64,000 bases of DNA, taken from positions 17,425-81,424 of the forward strand of contig DASPVV010000081.1 of NCBI GenBank assembly GCA_035622175.1. The letters are read 5' to 3'. The notes under the pieces are model-generated. The model worked only from the letters and a program-made list of their open reading frames with translations, made no database searches and was not told the origin of the DNA. The stretch comes from JAFAGX01 sp035622175 (GTDB lineage Bacteria > Acidobacteriota > Terriglobia > Terriglobales > Acidobacteriaceae). Both the position numbers and the translations under genes were made by a program. Position 1 is the stretch's first letter. Each line of letters opens with the position of its first letter. Positions 46,471 through 56,034 of the stretch are shown piece by piece.

Positions 46471-48339
46471 CTAAGCCGGGGCTGAAGGAAAACTGCCGAG
46501 CGCCTCCAGCACGTCGACGGCTGCCGCGTACTTGCCCAAGGGAGCGCTGATCTGAGCTCCTTGCACCCGGTCCCGGGCCGCGATCAACATCTCGCGAGCG
46601 ATGGTAACGCCTTCCTCTCGGGCCGCTTCCGGGCTCTGGGCTCGCGCCATGCGCTCCAAGATTCCGTCCGGGACTGACACCCGCAACTCGTTTTTCATAA
46701 ACTCTGCGTTGCGCACGCTCGTGAGGGGCCAGATTCCCGCAATCACCGGAATCCGGCAATGCGCGATCCGGCGCAAGAAGTTTTCGAGCAAGCGCAGATC
46801 AAATACTGGCTGCGTGACCACGTATTCCGCCCCGGCCTGCACTTTATATTCGAAGCGGCGGATTTCCTCGTCCATGTCATTCAAACCGGGATTGGCTCCC
46901 ACGCCGATGACAAAGGCGGTTCCCTGACCGATGGGGTTGCCGCCGATATCGAGACCGCGATTCAAATTGCGGACAATGTTCACCAGCCCGATCGCGTCCA
47001 CGTCAAACACAGCCGTGGCGTCGGGATAGTTGCCCATTTTGGGTGGATCCCCGGTGATGCAAATCAGGTTCCGAAGACCCATGGCGGCCGCCCCCAGAAG
47101 GTCGGATTGGATGCCCAACACGTTGCGATCACGGCAGGTGTAATGCATGATGGTTTCAATCCCCACCTGCTGCTGCACCAGTAACGACAAGGCCTGGTTA
47201 CTCATGCGGGCGGAGGCACGCGGGCTGTCGGGGATGTTGATGCCATCGACGCCGACGGACTTGAGAAAGCGCGCCCCTTCCATTTCCCTCTGAGCGTCCT
47301 TGCCCTTGGGGGGAACGATTTCGACCATGGTGACGAATTCACTGCGGACCAGTTTTCGACCCAGCTGCGAGCGCTCGTCGAGGGGCACGGCCGGAACCGC
47401 GGTCCAAGAAGCTTGGGAAGCTGGCGTGGCCGCCGCTTTGAACCGCGCCTCTCCCACCCGCAACGCAGATTTCATGGCACGGATGTGGTCCGGGGTAGTT
47501 CCGCAACACCCCCCGACGAGGCGAACGCCAGCGGCGACAAATTTCCGGGCATAGCTCGCCATGTACTCGGGCGAGCAAAGGTAGATATTGCGCCCCTCAA
47601 CCGAGCGCGGAATACCTGCGTTGGGTTGGGCGGCCAGGGGCAACGAGGTCAGAGGCCGCATCCGTTCAATCCCATCCAGCATGGCCACCGGACCCACGCT
47701 ACAATTGCAGCCGATGACGTCCGCGCCCCACTGCTCAAGCTTGGGGGTAAAGACCTCCGGAGTCGAGCCATCGAGACAATTTCCGTCCTCATCGATGGTG
47801 ACCTGGGCCACCAGGGGAATGGTTGGGTCGACATCGCGCGCTGCCAGCATCGCCTGATGGATTTCCTCCAAATAACCAAAGGTCTCAAGAATCAACAGAT
47901 TCACCCCGCCCTCGATCAAGGCATTGATCTGATCGCGAAAAGCCGTGCGCGCCTCGTCTAACGAGGTCCTGCCCAAGGGTTCAATGCGGATTCCAAGCGG
48001 GCCGACCGAGCCCGCAATCCAGGCATCGAAACTCTTGGCTGCCTCTCTGGCGAGTTTTACCCCCGCCAGGTTGACCTCCCGCACCCGGTCGGCAAAACTG
48101 TGTCGAGCCAGGCGAAACGCGTTTGCCCCGAAGGTGTTGGTCTCGATGATCTGCGCTCCCGCCTGGAGGTAGTCCTGATGAACGTTGCGGATCAGGTCGG
48201 GTTGAGAAACGTTCAACTCGTCATAGCAGCGATTGATGAAGACTCCTTTGGCATAGAGAAGCGTGCCCGTCGCGCCGTCGCAGAGCACCGGAGCCTGTTC
48301 CATTTTGGTCAGTAGGTCGGAAGCCATTGGGTTGAGCAT
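46471..48339 (-). CDS. Bifunctional homocysteine S-methyltransferase/methylenetetrahydrofolate reductase
   Basis: The protein has about 622 residues from the ATG at 48339; ATG 48327 is an alternative that fits the family length equally well. The N-terminal half is a homocysteine S-methyltransferase barrel: LCDGATGTLLYAKG, ETNTFGANAFRL, and zinc Cys in IGCNCSVGP (about 213) and GGCCGTTPDHI (about 276). The C-terminal half is a MetF-type reductase: VTMVEIVPPKG, HYTCRDRN, LICITGDPPKMG, and YVVTQPVFD near the end. The fusion, as in YitJ proteins, makes 5-methyl-THF and may pass methyl groups to homocysteine for methionine. No riboswitch was recognised in the 100-base leader. Confidence 0.92.
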   Translation of the reverse strand: MLNPMASDLLTKMEQAPVLCDGATGTLLYAKGVFINRCYDELNVSQPDLIRNVHQDYLQAGAQIIETNTFGANAFRLARHSFADRVREVNLAGVKLAREAAKSFDAWIAGSVGPLGIRIEPLGRTSLDEARTAFRDQINALIEGGVNLLILETFGYLEEIHQAMLAARDVDPTIPLVAQVTIDEDGNCLDGSTPEVFTPKLEQWGADVIGCNCSVGPVAMLDGIERMRPLTSLPLAAQPNAGIPRSVEGRNIYLCSPEYMASYARKFVAAGVRLVGGCCGTTPDHIRAMKSALRVGEARFKAAATPASQASWTAVPAVPLDERSQLGRKLVRSEFVTMVEIVPPKGKDAQREMEGARFLKSVGVDGINIPDSPRASARMSNQALSLLVQQQVGIETIMHYTCRDRNVLGIQSDLLGAAAMGLRNLICITGDPPKMGNYPDATAVFDVDAIGLVNIVRNLNRGLDIGGNPIGQGTAFVIGVGANPGLNDMDEEIRRFEYKVQAGAEYVVTQPVFDLRLLENFLRRIAHCRIPVIAGIWPLTSVRNAEFMKNELRVSVPDGILERMARAQSPEAAREEGVTIAREMLIAARDRVQGAQISAPLGKYAAAVDVLEALGSFPSAPA

Positions 48340-48445
48340 ACAAGATTTATCCCCAGATTGCATGTTCGCTTCCCCTCCGTTCGCGCGGCGGCAGGAATCG
48401 GCGAACTCTCAGGCTTGGGGCCTTCGCTCGCGAGTGAGGCCTGGG

Positions 48446-48460
48446 TGTATCTGCTATAAT
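48446..48460 (+). promoter_or_regulatory. Extended -10 promoter of the lipoprotein gene
   Basis: TCTGCTATAATCGCC contains a perfect TATAAT (48455-48460) preceded by TG at extended -10 spacing. No -35 is apparent, which is acceptable for this class. The same TCTG-TATAATCGCC arrangement recurs at 56037-56050. Confidence 0.55.
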
Positions 48461-48468
48461 CGCCCTTT

Positions 48469-49842
48469 TTGCATCTAAATCTTTTGTTCGTTATACCTTT
48501 CGGAGTCTGTAGTCTGAAAAGAACTTTCACGAGCTTGCTGGTGCTCGCCGCTCTCGGTGTGGTGGCCTGTGGAGGCAAAAAGTCGACGAGCACGGCCCAG
48601 CAGCATAAACTTAGCGGTTTCAAATTCCGCGCCTTCGTTTCAAACCCGGTGTTTCCGACGGTGGGTTTCAATACGCCGGTCGTGAATATCGTCAACGCCA
48701 TCAACAACCAACTCTCGACGTCGAACATCAGTTTGATCGGCGAGTCGACGCAGCCCAGTCTGATGGCGGTTTCTCCCGACCTCTCGCACACGATCGTCTA
48801 CAGTCTCTCCGGCAATACCGTGGTCGTGATCGATAACGCTACCGAATCGATCGCCAGCGCGCCCGGGGGCAAGACCAATGTACCGGTCATCAATCTTCCG
48901 GGTCAGACCGCGAGCATGTTCATTGGCAACGATGATGTCACCGCCTACGCTGCCGTGCCGACGGCGACCGTCCTCGGGCAGGCGCCGGGCGCTGTGGTCG
49001 TAATGGATTTGACCATAGGGTCGGTGACCGCCACCATTCCCGTAGCCGGAGCGCAATACATCGTAGGCAGCCCGGATGGCACCCACATCCTCGTGTTTAG
49101 CAACCAGTCGGATAACCTAACCGTCATTGCGACGGCGCTGATCGGGTCCTACACTGATCCGCGCACGGTTGTGACCGGCACCTCGCAAAGTCATTTTGAC
49201 CGTCCGGTATGGGCCATCTTTACCGACAACTCCACGGCCTACATTTTCGACTGCGGTCCGGAGTGCGGAGGGGTGGCGGCGGGGGTCACTACCTATACCC
49301 TCGGCAATGCGGCTCCGGGCCCAAACACGCCAGTCAGCGCCGCCACCTACGGCTTGGTCAATGGCGGCACGTTATACGTCGCCGGCTCGCCCCCGCACAC
49401 CGCCTGCGGCGGGGGAACCGCCGCCCCGACCTGTGGAACTTTGAATCTGCTGAACGCCAATTCCTTGGCGCTGCTCAATTCCCCACCCATCCTGATCACC
49501 GATGGGTATCACGATCGCATGCAGATGGGAGCGAACGGACAGCTCTTCATCGGCGCGCAGGGCTGCTACTCGGTGAACAATCCCGGCGTGGAAGTGCGCG
49601 GTTGCCTCTCCATCCTCAATACCAACACCTCGCAGGTTGTGATCCCCCAGCAGGCGGGAGACGCCACGGGCATTCAGCCGGTTCCCGGACAGACTCCGAA
49701 CGTGGTGTACGTTTGCGTAGGGGGTGTGTTCCAGATTTATGACACAACCACGGATCTGCCGCTCGTCCAGCCGAACGGCAAGATTACTGACATCGTGGGT
49801 CAGTCTTACGACGTCAAACTGGTCGATCCGCCGCCGAACTAA
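48469..49842 (+). CDS. Beta-propeller lipoprotein (YVTN/YncE-like)
   Basis: The open frame runs from TTG 48469, but transcription from the TATAAT at 48455 would start at about the same base. The lipoprotein signal begins properly at the in-frame CTG 48514: KRTFTSLLVLAALGVVACGG, with lipobox GVVAC and ggag 8 bases before it. If so, the start codon is a rare CTG and the mature protein is a lipid-anchored propeller of about 425 residues. Repeats such as VVVIDNATESIAS, VVVMDLTIGSVTATIPVAG and YIVGSPDGTHILVFSNQS resemble YVTN/YncE blades. A Cys-rich loop (about 300-330) could hold disulfides. Function is unknown; the product is presumably an envelope protein. Confidence 0.75.
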   Translation: MHLNLLFVIPFGVCSLKRTFTSLLVLAALGVVACGGKKSTSTAQQHKLSGFKFRAFVSNPVFPTVGFNTPVVNIVNAINNQLSTSNISLIGESTQPSLMAVSPDLSHTIVYSLSGNTVVVIDNATESIASAPGGKTNVPVINLPGQTASMFIGNDDVTAYAAVPTATVLGQAPGAVVVMDLTIGSVTATIPVAGAQYIVGSPDGTHILVFSNQSDNLTVIATALIGSYTDPRTVVTGTSQSHFDRPVWAIFTDNSTAYIFDCGPECGGVAAGVTTYTLGNAAPGPNTPVSAATYGLVNGGTLYVAGSPPHTACGGGTAAPTCGTLNLLNANSLALLNSPPILITDGYHDRMQMGANGQLFIGAQGCYSVNNPGVEVRGCLSILNTNTSQVVIPQQAGDATGIQPVPGQTPNVVYVCVGGVFQIYDTTTDLPLVQPNGKITDIVGQSYDVKLVDPPPN

Positions 49843-52379
49843 TCCCCTGGTCTGGAGCTCCCCGGTTCCAAGCGCAATTCATGGACGCGCGCTTTCGCCG
49901 CAGCCGGCGACGAGAAGGGCCAGGGAAAAGTGAAGTTCTGATACCAGGCTTCCCATTGATCCATGTAATAAGCGCTGCCGAAGTTCCCGGCCTCGCCGGT
50001 CACCAGGTTCAAAGTGGATTGATCGAGATTGGCGAAATCGACGGTCATCCGTTCCGAAGGCCCGTGGGTCTTGGTCACCGCTTTCACCGTGTAGGGGCCT
50101 CCCGACTGTTCTTTGAACCCTGGGCCCGCCCAATGCCGCAGAATCGGAATCCGGCCGAGCACCGGATTGTTAATGTCGGCGGCGTTAAAGCGTCCCCACT
50201 CCCAGGTGTTCAAATCCTGGGGCACGGACGGATCATCGACCGCGCTCTCCACCGCGGCCGTGAGCAGCTCGTCATAGTTGGTGTAGGCCTCGGGCAGCCA
50301 ACACCTGGGCTGATGCTCGAGGATGTTGTCCAGCCAGACGGTTTCCATCATCCAACGGTAGCTTTTCCAGTTCAGCACGGATTTTGCCTGCAGGGGATCC
50401 TCGGGTGCGGGCCCCAGCTTGGGTTCGAGCAGCAGGCGTTCCAGTTGTTCCCGCGAGCGGACAGCGATGGTGGGTGCGGCCGAATCTGCGCTCATGCGAC
50501 CGTCCCAGTCCCGCAAGATCTTCACCGCGGCTTTGGCTTGCGGGGACGGATTCCTGGCGTGGTCCACGGCAGAGACGAAGCGCTCTGCGAAAAACCGGTC
50601 CGCCTCCGAATAGACGTCCGCCTCGAGCTCGAGCATGTCGGCGGCGGAAAACTTTTTCCCGGCTTCGAGCACACGATAGATCCGCAAACAGCGCCAGGGC
50701 GCCTCCCATTCCACACTCAGCGAATGGGGATAGTCCGCGGGCGTGACTCGGTTGTTGGCCGTAGCAATGATGCCCGAGGGCGGGTTCAACACACTGGGCA
50801 GCTGATCAAACGGCACGTAGCCAATCCACTCATGAGCGTCATCGCTCCCGTTTTCCGGCAGGCTTCCGTCCCCGGAAGCCCGAATCGGAATCTTTCCCGT
50901 GGCGTGATATCCGATGTTGCCCTCGACATCCGCGTAAACGACGTTTTGTGCAGGGGCATCCAATTGCGAAAACGCGCGCTTGAATTCCTCCCAATTCCGC
51001 GCCGAATCGACGGCGAAAAAGGGATCGCGGATACCGTCGTAGAGGGTCCAACGCAAGGCCAGGTTGCGGGTTTCTCCCGGAACCAGTTCGCTGACGATGG
51101 GTCCGTGGCGGGTAAGCATTACGTCGAGCACGACGTCGGCCTTGCCTTGGACGTGAATGATTTCCTTGCGGTGCTCGGGTGATTTCCAACCCTCCGGGGT
51201 AAGATACTGTCCCGCAGAGTTAAAGGTCTCGATATAAACGTCCTCGACCGTCGGGCCCAGATTGGTGAATCCCCAAGCGATCTGCGCATTGTGGCCGACG
51301 ATCACGTAGGGGTATCCGGGAAGGGTGACCCCGGCAACATCGAAGTCGCCGCAACGCAAGTGAGCCGCAAACCACAGATTGGGCATCTGATGCCCGAGAT
51401 GCATGTCATTCGAGAGCAAGGGCTTGCCCGAAAGCGTGTGCAACCCTGAAAGCACCCAATTGTTGGAACCGGCATGGGGTGGGGAATCATAGAAGGCCAC
51501 GGTCTGTCGGAGGACGCTGGCGGCAAGTTGATGGGGAACGAAGGACAGTTCCCCCGCCAGGTTCGGCAGGGTGAATGGCTGGTTCTCCTGGGTTCGAGGT
51601 TCGCCGAAAGCCGCTACGGAACTCTCGACGACAGCGTCGTCCTCCCCTGGCTCGAACTTCTGGCTAAGCCCTGGCGGGGGCACGGCGGGGAGACGGTCCC
51701 AGCGGGAGGCATTGACATAAAGATCCGCGGTGAGTTCAGGTCCCAACTTGGCCAAAATCTTCTCCCGGGTCAATTGCGGACGCGGACTCGTACTGAGTTC
51801 CTCCACCATGTACGCGCCAATCAGCACGGAGTCCTCCGCCGTCCACGGCTGCGGCGAATAGCCTAAGATGCGGAATTCGATCGGCGGGCGGTTGCGGTGC
51901 GAATCGCGGTACGCGTTGACTCCCCGGGCATAGGCTTCAAAATAAGAACGGTCTTCGGCGGAAGCAATTTCGAGCGTCTTTCTCGCCGCCGCCCTGAGGC
52001 CAAGGATTCGCTGCTGGCGGTCGTGCTCGAGTTCGCTCTCCCCCACAATCTCCGCCAGCTCTCCCGCTGCCGAGCGCCTCATTCCGTCCATCTGGAACCA
52101 TCGGTCTTGCGCGGTCACGTATCCCTGGGCAAAGAGCAAATCAACCAAGGTACTGGCCGCGATGGTGGGAAATCCGTGGTTGTCGCGGGTGACGATTGCT
52201 GGGGCGGTGAGCCCCGGGGCTGCCAGTGTTCCGTCGAGTTGCGGAAGAGCCGAGCGAACGACCGCCGACAGAGAGAAGCCAATGGCGACGCCCGCCAGCC
52301 CCAACCCGCAAAGGAAAACCGCCAAGATTCTGCGGAACCGGGTGGGAAAACGAGAATGGGCGGTGGTGCTGGTTGCCAT
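49839..52379 (-). CDS. Penicillin acylase family (Ntn-hydrolase) protein
   Basis: The protein has 846 residues from the ATG at 52379 (MATSTTAHSRF), with an N-terminal membrane anchor or signal (RILAVFLCGLGLAGVAIGFS). The alpha part shows RDNHGFPTIAA, FAQGYVTAQDRWFQMD and RRSAAGELAE. The autocatalytic processing site lies at Ser305 in AGSNNWVLSG, the beta-chain nucleophile, followed by LLSNDMHLGHQMPNLWF and the oxyanion-type region GVTLPGYPYVIVGHN. Members hydrolyse amides such as acyl-homoserine lactones, cyclic lipopeptides or beta-lactam side chains; the substrate here is unknown. The 3' end overlaps the lipoprotein gene by 4 bases, convergent. Confidence 0.9.
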   Translation of the reverse strand: MATSTTAHSRFPTRFRRILAVFLCGLGLAGVAIGFSLSAVVRSALPQLDGTLAAPGLTAPAIVTRDNHGFPTIAASTLVDLLFAQGYVTAQDRWFQMDGMRRSAAGELAEIVGESELEHDRQQRILGLRAAARKTLEIASAEDRSYFEAYARGVNAYRDSHRNRPPIEFRILGYSPQPWTAEDSVLIGAYMVEELSTSPRPQLTREKILAKLGPELTADLYVNASRWDRLPAVPPPGLSQKFEPGEDDAVVESSVAAFGEPRTQENQPFTLPNLAGELSFVPHQLAASVLRQTVAFYDSPPHAGSNNWVLSGLHTLSGKPLLSNDMHLGHQMPNLWFAAHLRCGDFDVAGVTLPGYPYVIVGHNAQIAWGFTNLGPTVEDVYIETFNSAGQYLTPEGWKSPEHRKEIIHVQGKADVVLDVMLTRHGPIVSELVPGETRNLALRWTLYDGIRDPFFAVDSARNWEEFKRAFSQLDAPAQNVVYADVEGNIGYHATGKIPIRASGDGSLPENGSDDAHEWIGYVPFDQLPSVLNPPSGIIATANNRVTPADYPHSLSVEWEAPWRCLRIYRVLEAGKKFSAADMLELEADVYSEADRFFAERFVSAVDHARNPSPQAKAAVKILRDWDGRMSADSAAPTIAVRSREQLERLLLEPKLGPAPEDPLQAKSVLNWKSYRWMMETVWLDNILEHQPRCWLPEAYTNYDELLTAAVESAVDDPSVPQDLNTWEWGRFNAADINNPVLGRIPILRHWAGPGFKEQSGGPYTVKAVTKTHGPSERMTVDFANLDQSTLNLVTGEAGNFGSAYYMDQWEAWYQNFTFPWPFSSPAAAKARVHELRLEPGSSRPGD

Positions 52380-52628
52380 GTTTGAATTCTCGATTCTAGA
52401 GCTCTCGGCGGAAGAGGACAAACCCGCTTGAAGAGGGCCAGCCCGGCGCCGTCACCCTCGGAAATCGCCTCTCCCCCGAGCGCCTGCTTCCCTTGGGGCT
52501 CGGCTGGTGCGGAACCAGGGAGTGAAAGCTCGTCGGCGGTTTTCGCTCGCGAGCCGTGAACTTGGCGCATTGCCGAAAGGCCAGTATGATTTTCCCGAGG
52601 AAGAAGCGGACTTAGAAAGACCGGCCCC

Positions 52629-53138
52629 ATGCCCACCATGCTCCAGAGACGCATCGATGATCAGCCTACCATCTCGCGTGAGATGATGCGGGAAGCGCGG
52701 CAGATTCTCTATCGCCATCTCAAGCGCGTCGGCCTCAAACATACGGCGCAGCGGGACACCATTCTCGAGACCTTTCTCGAAACTCGGGAACACCTCTCCA
52801 CCAACGAGCTGCACCGGTTGGTACAGAAGAAGGATGCCAAGATCGGCTTCACGACGGTCTACCGAACCCTCAAGCTCTTGGCCGAATGTGGCCTGGCGAG
52901 CGAGGTCGCGTTTCATGATGGGATTGCCCGCTTCGAGCACCAATACAATCGCCGCAGCCATCATCACATGGTTTGTACGCGCTGCGGCAGCTCGGTGGAA
53001 TTTTTTTCACCCGAGGTGGATACGCTGGAACAGGAGATTGGAAGAACCTACCACTACGAAACTACCCGGCACACTTTTCAGATTTACGGCCTATGCGAAG
53101 ATTGCCGCAGGAAGAAAGGCTCCCACTCGCTTGCCTAA
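52629..53138 (+). CDS. Fur-family transcriptional regulator
   Basis: The protein has 169 residues. The winged-helix domain (about 25-105) shows LKRVGLKHTAQRDTILETFL, HLSTNELHRLVQK and IGFTTVYRTLKLLAECGL. The C-terminal metal domain has HHHMVCTRCG and, near the end, GLCEDC, giving the two CxxC zinc pairs of Fur/PerR/Zur proteins. Metal-sensing His residues are present (HHH near 115), but the PerR, Fur and Zur subtypes cannot be told apart by eye. The next gene starts 4 bases after the stop, so the two are cotranscribed. Confidence 0.92.
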   Translation: MPTMLQRRIDDQPTISREMMREARQILYRHLKRVGLKHTAQRDTILETFLETREHLSTNELHRLVQKKDAKIGFTTVYRTLKLLAECGLASEVAFHDGIARFEHQYNRRSHHHMVCTRCGSSVEFFSPEVDTLEQEIGRTYHYETTRHTFQIYGLCEDCRRKKGSHSLA

Positions 53139-53142
53139 TCCC

Positions 53143-53592
53143 ATGTTCATTGCCTGCCCCCATTGCCAGGCCTCGATGCCCGAGAGCGCCGCATTTTGCC
53201 CGGGCTGCGGCCGCCACATGATGGCGGCGCCGGACAGGGGAGATCCACCCGGTCCCTTCCGCAACAACCTCGCGGCGGCGCTATCCTATGTCAGTTTCGT
53301 ACCGGCAGTCATTTTCTTGCGACTGCAGTCGTATAATCGCAACCGGCTGGTGAGGTTCCACGCGCTGCAATCGATTTTTCTTGCCATCACGGCGGTCCTC
53401 GCGGCCATCGTGCTGCGCATCCTGTTTGCTCTATTGTCGCTGATTCCTCGCCTCGGGTACCTCTTCGCCTGGCTCGCGGTTCTGGTTGCCGTGTTGGCAG
53501 CGGTCACCGTCTGGCTGGTAGTGATGATCAAGGCGTTGCAAGGAGAGCGATTCAAGCTGCCAGGAATCGGCAGCCTTGCGGAACGAGTGTAG
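53143..53592 (+). CDS. Zinc-ribbon membrane protein (DUF4870-like)
   Basis: The protein has 149 residues from ATG 53143. The N-terminus is a short zinc ribbon, CPHCQASMPESAAFCPGCG (two CxxC pairs, residues about 5-22). After a linker come three or four membrane segments (about 45-140) with the pattern LSYVSFVPAVIFL and RLVRFHALQSIFLAI, typical of DUF4870/TIC20-like proteins. It follows the Fur-type regulator by 4 bases, so it may be linked to metal or oxidative stress, but its role is unknown. Confidence 0.75.
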   Translation: MFIACPHCQASMPESAAFCPGCGRHMMAAPDRGDPPGPFRNNLAAALSYVSFVPAVIFLRLQSYNRNRLVRFHALQSIFLAITAVLAAIVLRILFALLSLIPRLGYLFAWLAVLVAVLAAVTVWLVVMIKALQGERFKLPGIGSLAERV

Positions 53593-53742
53593 CTGGTGGT
53601 GGGTGGTCCCGGGTGCTGTCTTTCCGCGCACTTGGGTTCGCAGGTTGTTGACGAGGGCCCGCGACCCAATGGCATTCGTTGCTCTCCCTTTTGCTTCCTT
53701 GGGGATTCCGGTAGTCTGGTTTCACCACAATAGGAGCTAAGC

Positions 53743-54714
53743 TTGCGAGTTCGGGTCTTTTATCACGATCGCTGTTTTGACGGCGCTTCCTCGGCGGCGG
53801 TATTTTCCCGCTTCTACCGGGAGCGCATCCGCGACGATGTCGATTTTGTCTTCACCGGGCTGCTGCATCGGGTGGGAGCACTGTTTAACGAGGACGATTT
53901 TGATGGCGATGAAAACGCGATCGTGGATTTCAAGTATTCCAGTTCGCCCAAAATCACCTGGTGGTTCGATCATCACGAAAGCGCATTTCTAACCTCCGCC
54001 GATGCCGCTCATTTTGAGCGGGATCAGAGCAACCGCAAGTTTTACGATCCCGATTTCAAGTCCTGCACCAGTTTTATCGCCTTGGTGGCCGAGCAGCGGT
54101 TCGGCTTCAATCCAGCTTCCGTCGCCGAGTTGGTCAAATGGACTGACATCATCGACGGCGCACTCTACCCCGATGCCCGCACTGCCGTCGAAATGCGCGA
54201 ACCGGCCATGAAGCTCACCATGGTGATCGAGTCTACTCTGAGCCCGGATCTGCTTCCCCGCCTGATCCCCCTGCTCGCAACCAAATCGCTGTCAGAAGTT
54301 TTGCGTGAGCCATTTGTCGAACCGCTCTTACCTCCTCTCCTCGAGCGTCATCAGCGCTCGATGGTCGTCTTGCGGGAGCGGACCGAGCTGAACGATGGAA
54401 CGCTGTTCTTCGACGTCTCCGACCTTGAACTTGAGGGATACAATAAATTCATTCCCTATTATCTGCATCCCGAGGCGATTTACAGCGTGGGCTTGAGCAG
54501 GAGCAGCTTTCGGGTGAAGGTCTCGGTCGGATCGAACCCCTGGGCTCCATCGGAACCCGTGGTGAATCTGGCGAAAATTTGCGAACACTACGGCGGCGGT
54601 GGACACGCGCGAGTCGGCGCCATTTCCTTTGACGTCGCGCAAAAGGATCAAGCTTACAAGGCGGCGAGGGAGATTGTTGATGAATTGCGGGCCTCGGTTC
54701 GCACCCAATCATGA
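53743..54714 (+). CDS. DHH-family phosphoesterase-like protein
   Basis: The protein has 323 residues from a TTG with taggag just upstream. N-terminal motifs of the DHH superfamily are visible: YHDRCFDGASSAAVF (Asp ligands 9 and 13), an AIVDFKYS strand, and the WWFDHHESAF signature near 67-76. The C-terminal DHHA1-like part ends in YGGGGHARVGAISF, the substrate-binding GGGH motif. Such proteins hydrolyse nanoRNAs, cyclic dinucleotides or pAp. The middle region (about 120-230) is longer than in NrnA and not recognised. It stands alone between intergenic stretches. Confidence 0.85.
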   Translation: MRVRVFYHDRCFDGASSAAVFSRFYRERIRDDVDFVFTGLLHRVGALFNEDDFDGDENAIVDFKYSSSPKITWWFDHHESAFLTSADAAHFERDQSNRKFYDPDFKSCTSFIALVAEQRFGFNPASVAELVKWTDIIDGALYPDARTAVEMREPAMKLTMVIESTLSPDLLPRLIPLLATKSLSEVLREPFVEPLLPPLLERHQRSMVVLRERTELNDGTLFFDVSDLELEGYNKFIPYYLHPEAIYSVGLSRSSFRVKVSVGSNPWAPSEPVVNLAKICEHYGGGGHARVGAISFDVAQKDQAYKAAREIVDELRASVRTQS

Positions 54715-54956
54715 TCTTCCGGGGTGTGTCGCATCGTCGTATCCCCGCGCTTCGATTGAGTCTTTTCGCGGACGAGCGTCGAGCGAAGGCGGTGGATACC
54801 TGGGCTTTCGTCGGAAACCCGAACGTCCATGGGAGCCTGGTGTAAGCGGCCCGGGTGGGGCGATCAGGCGGTGCCCCCCGGGAGAACCATGATTCACGGG
54901 AGCCCATTATTATGGTTGCAGCCCAGTGCATAATAGAATAAGGGCGTAACGCTCGA

Positions 54957-55517
54957 ATGCTCGACAGCAACCCAGAACTTGGCTCGCACGAGCAGGGTCC
55001 CAACCTTCAGCTGCTGCGCGGGATTGCGTCCTTTGAACTGACGAAGGGACTCATCGTCTTGCTCGCGGGCGTCGGCGTGCTCTTCCTGATGCATCAGGAT
55101 CCTTGGGACGTGGCGGACGGATTACTCCACCTGCTCCATATCAGCCCAGACCGCCATTTTGCACAGGCTTTTCTCGACTGGGCGGACACCCTGACCAGCG
55201 CCAAACTCTGGGCAGTCGCCGCGGCTGCGCTGGCCTATTCTGTTCTTCGTTTTGTGGAGGCTTATGGGCTATGGTACGCGCGGGCTTGGGCAGAATGGAT
55301 TGCCCTCATCTCAGGATCCGTGTATCTACCCTATGAGATCTATAAGATCATCCACCGCCAAACCCCATTTCACGTCACCGTGCTCGTGGTGAACCTGGCC
55401 ATTGTGTTGTATATGGCCTACTTGCTCTGGACGGGCAAGAGCATGCACGGGATTCCGCAAGCAACCTGGGCGGAGAGCACTGGGGCGGCGCGGAAGCAGG
55501 TCCGCGGAGGAGCCTGA
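54957..55517 (+). CDS. DUF2127 membrane protein
   Basis: The protein has 186 residues. Four membrane segments are evident (about 25-45, 80-100, 110-125, 140-162). The pattern LLRGIASFELTKGLIVLLAG, RFVEAYGLWYARAWAEWIA, SVYLPYEIYKI and LVVNLAIVLYMAYLLW is that of DUF2127, a family without a known function. The C-terminal tail is short and basic. The upstream 240 bases contain no other gene. Confidence 0.85.
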   Translation: MLDSNPELGSHEQGPNLQLLRGIASFELTKGLIVLLAGVGVLFLMHQDPWDVADGLLHLLHISPDRHFAQAFLDWADTLTSAKLWAVAAAALAYSVLRFVEAYGLWYARAWAEWIALISGSVYLPYEIYKIIHRQTPFHVTVLVVNLAIVLYMAYLLWTGKSMHGIPQATWAESTGAARKQVRGGA

Positions 55518-55792
55518 TCGAGTCGATTTTTTGCTCGAAAATGCCTCCAGTGGGAAGTAGGGCTCCACTGCTATCCGGAGCGGTGCACATCGATGGAGTT
55601 TCCCTCCCTGGCATCGCTCGGTTGTGGCATCTCTCGCGAACCTTGTGACCCTGGTCATCTGTGGTCGATTACAACGGTAGTACCACCGATAGGCGATCGA
55701 TCTCCACCATGGGGCTATTGTCGATTCCCCCCAAACTAGGCACTCTGGTTGTGGGTTGTAGATCCAGAGAAACGTCGAGGCAAGCCTAGGCT

Positions 55793-55918
55793 ATGGATGA
55801 TCTTCGCAAAGTTGAGGTTCGGGGCACCTTGGAATGTATGGCCGACTACGTCTCGATGGGGATTATCGGTTTAATGATCGCCGTGAGCACATTGCGCTTG
55901 CGCGGCCTTTTTTGGTAA
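55793..55918 (+). CDS. Possible small membrane protein (41 residues)
   Basis: An ATG frame encodes a short polar start (MDDLRKVEVRGTLECMADYV) and one hydrophobic segment (MGIIGLMIAVSTL), then ends after RGLFW. The ribosome-binding site is weak. It lies in a 755-base gap where nothing else is recognised apart from a promoter near 56041. It could be a small membrane protein or chance. Confidence 0.2.
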   Translation: MDDLRKVEVRGTLECMADYVSMGIIGLMIAVSTLRLRGLFW

Positions 55919-56034
55919 ACCCGGCGGTAAGCTGACCTACCCTAGTTACCTCAAGCCACGTTCCTCTCCGCCGCGCTGTGCAAACCTCGACCAGTCCTAG
56001 AGAGAACAAACCCAGCGGAATCTGCAGGTAAGCC

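Noticed and set aside
48395..48425. Glycine-riboswitch-like string aactctcaggc before the lipoprotein gene
   Set aside because: The partner gagag strand and the rest of the aptamer core are absent, and the -10 box of the gene lies downstream of it.
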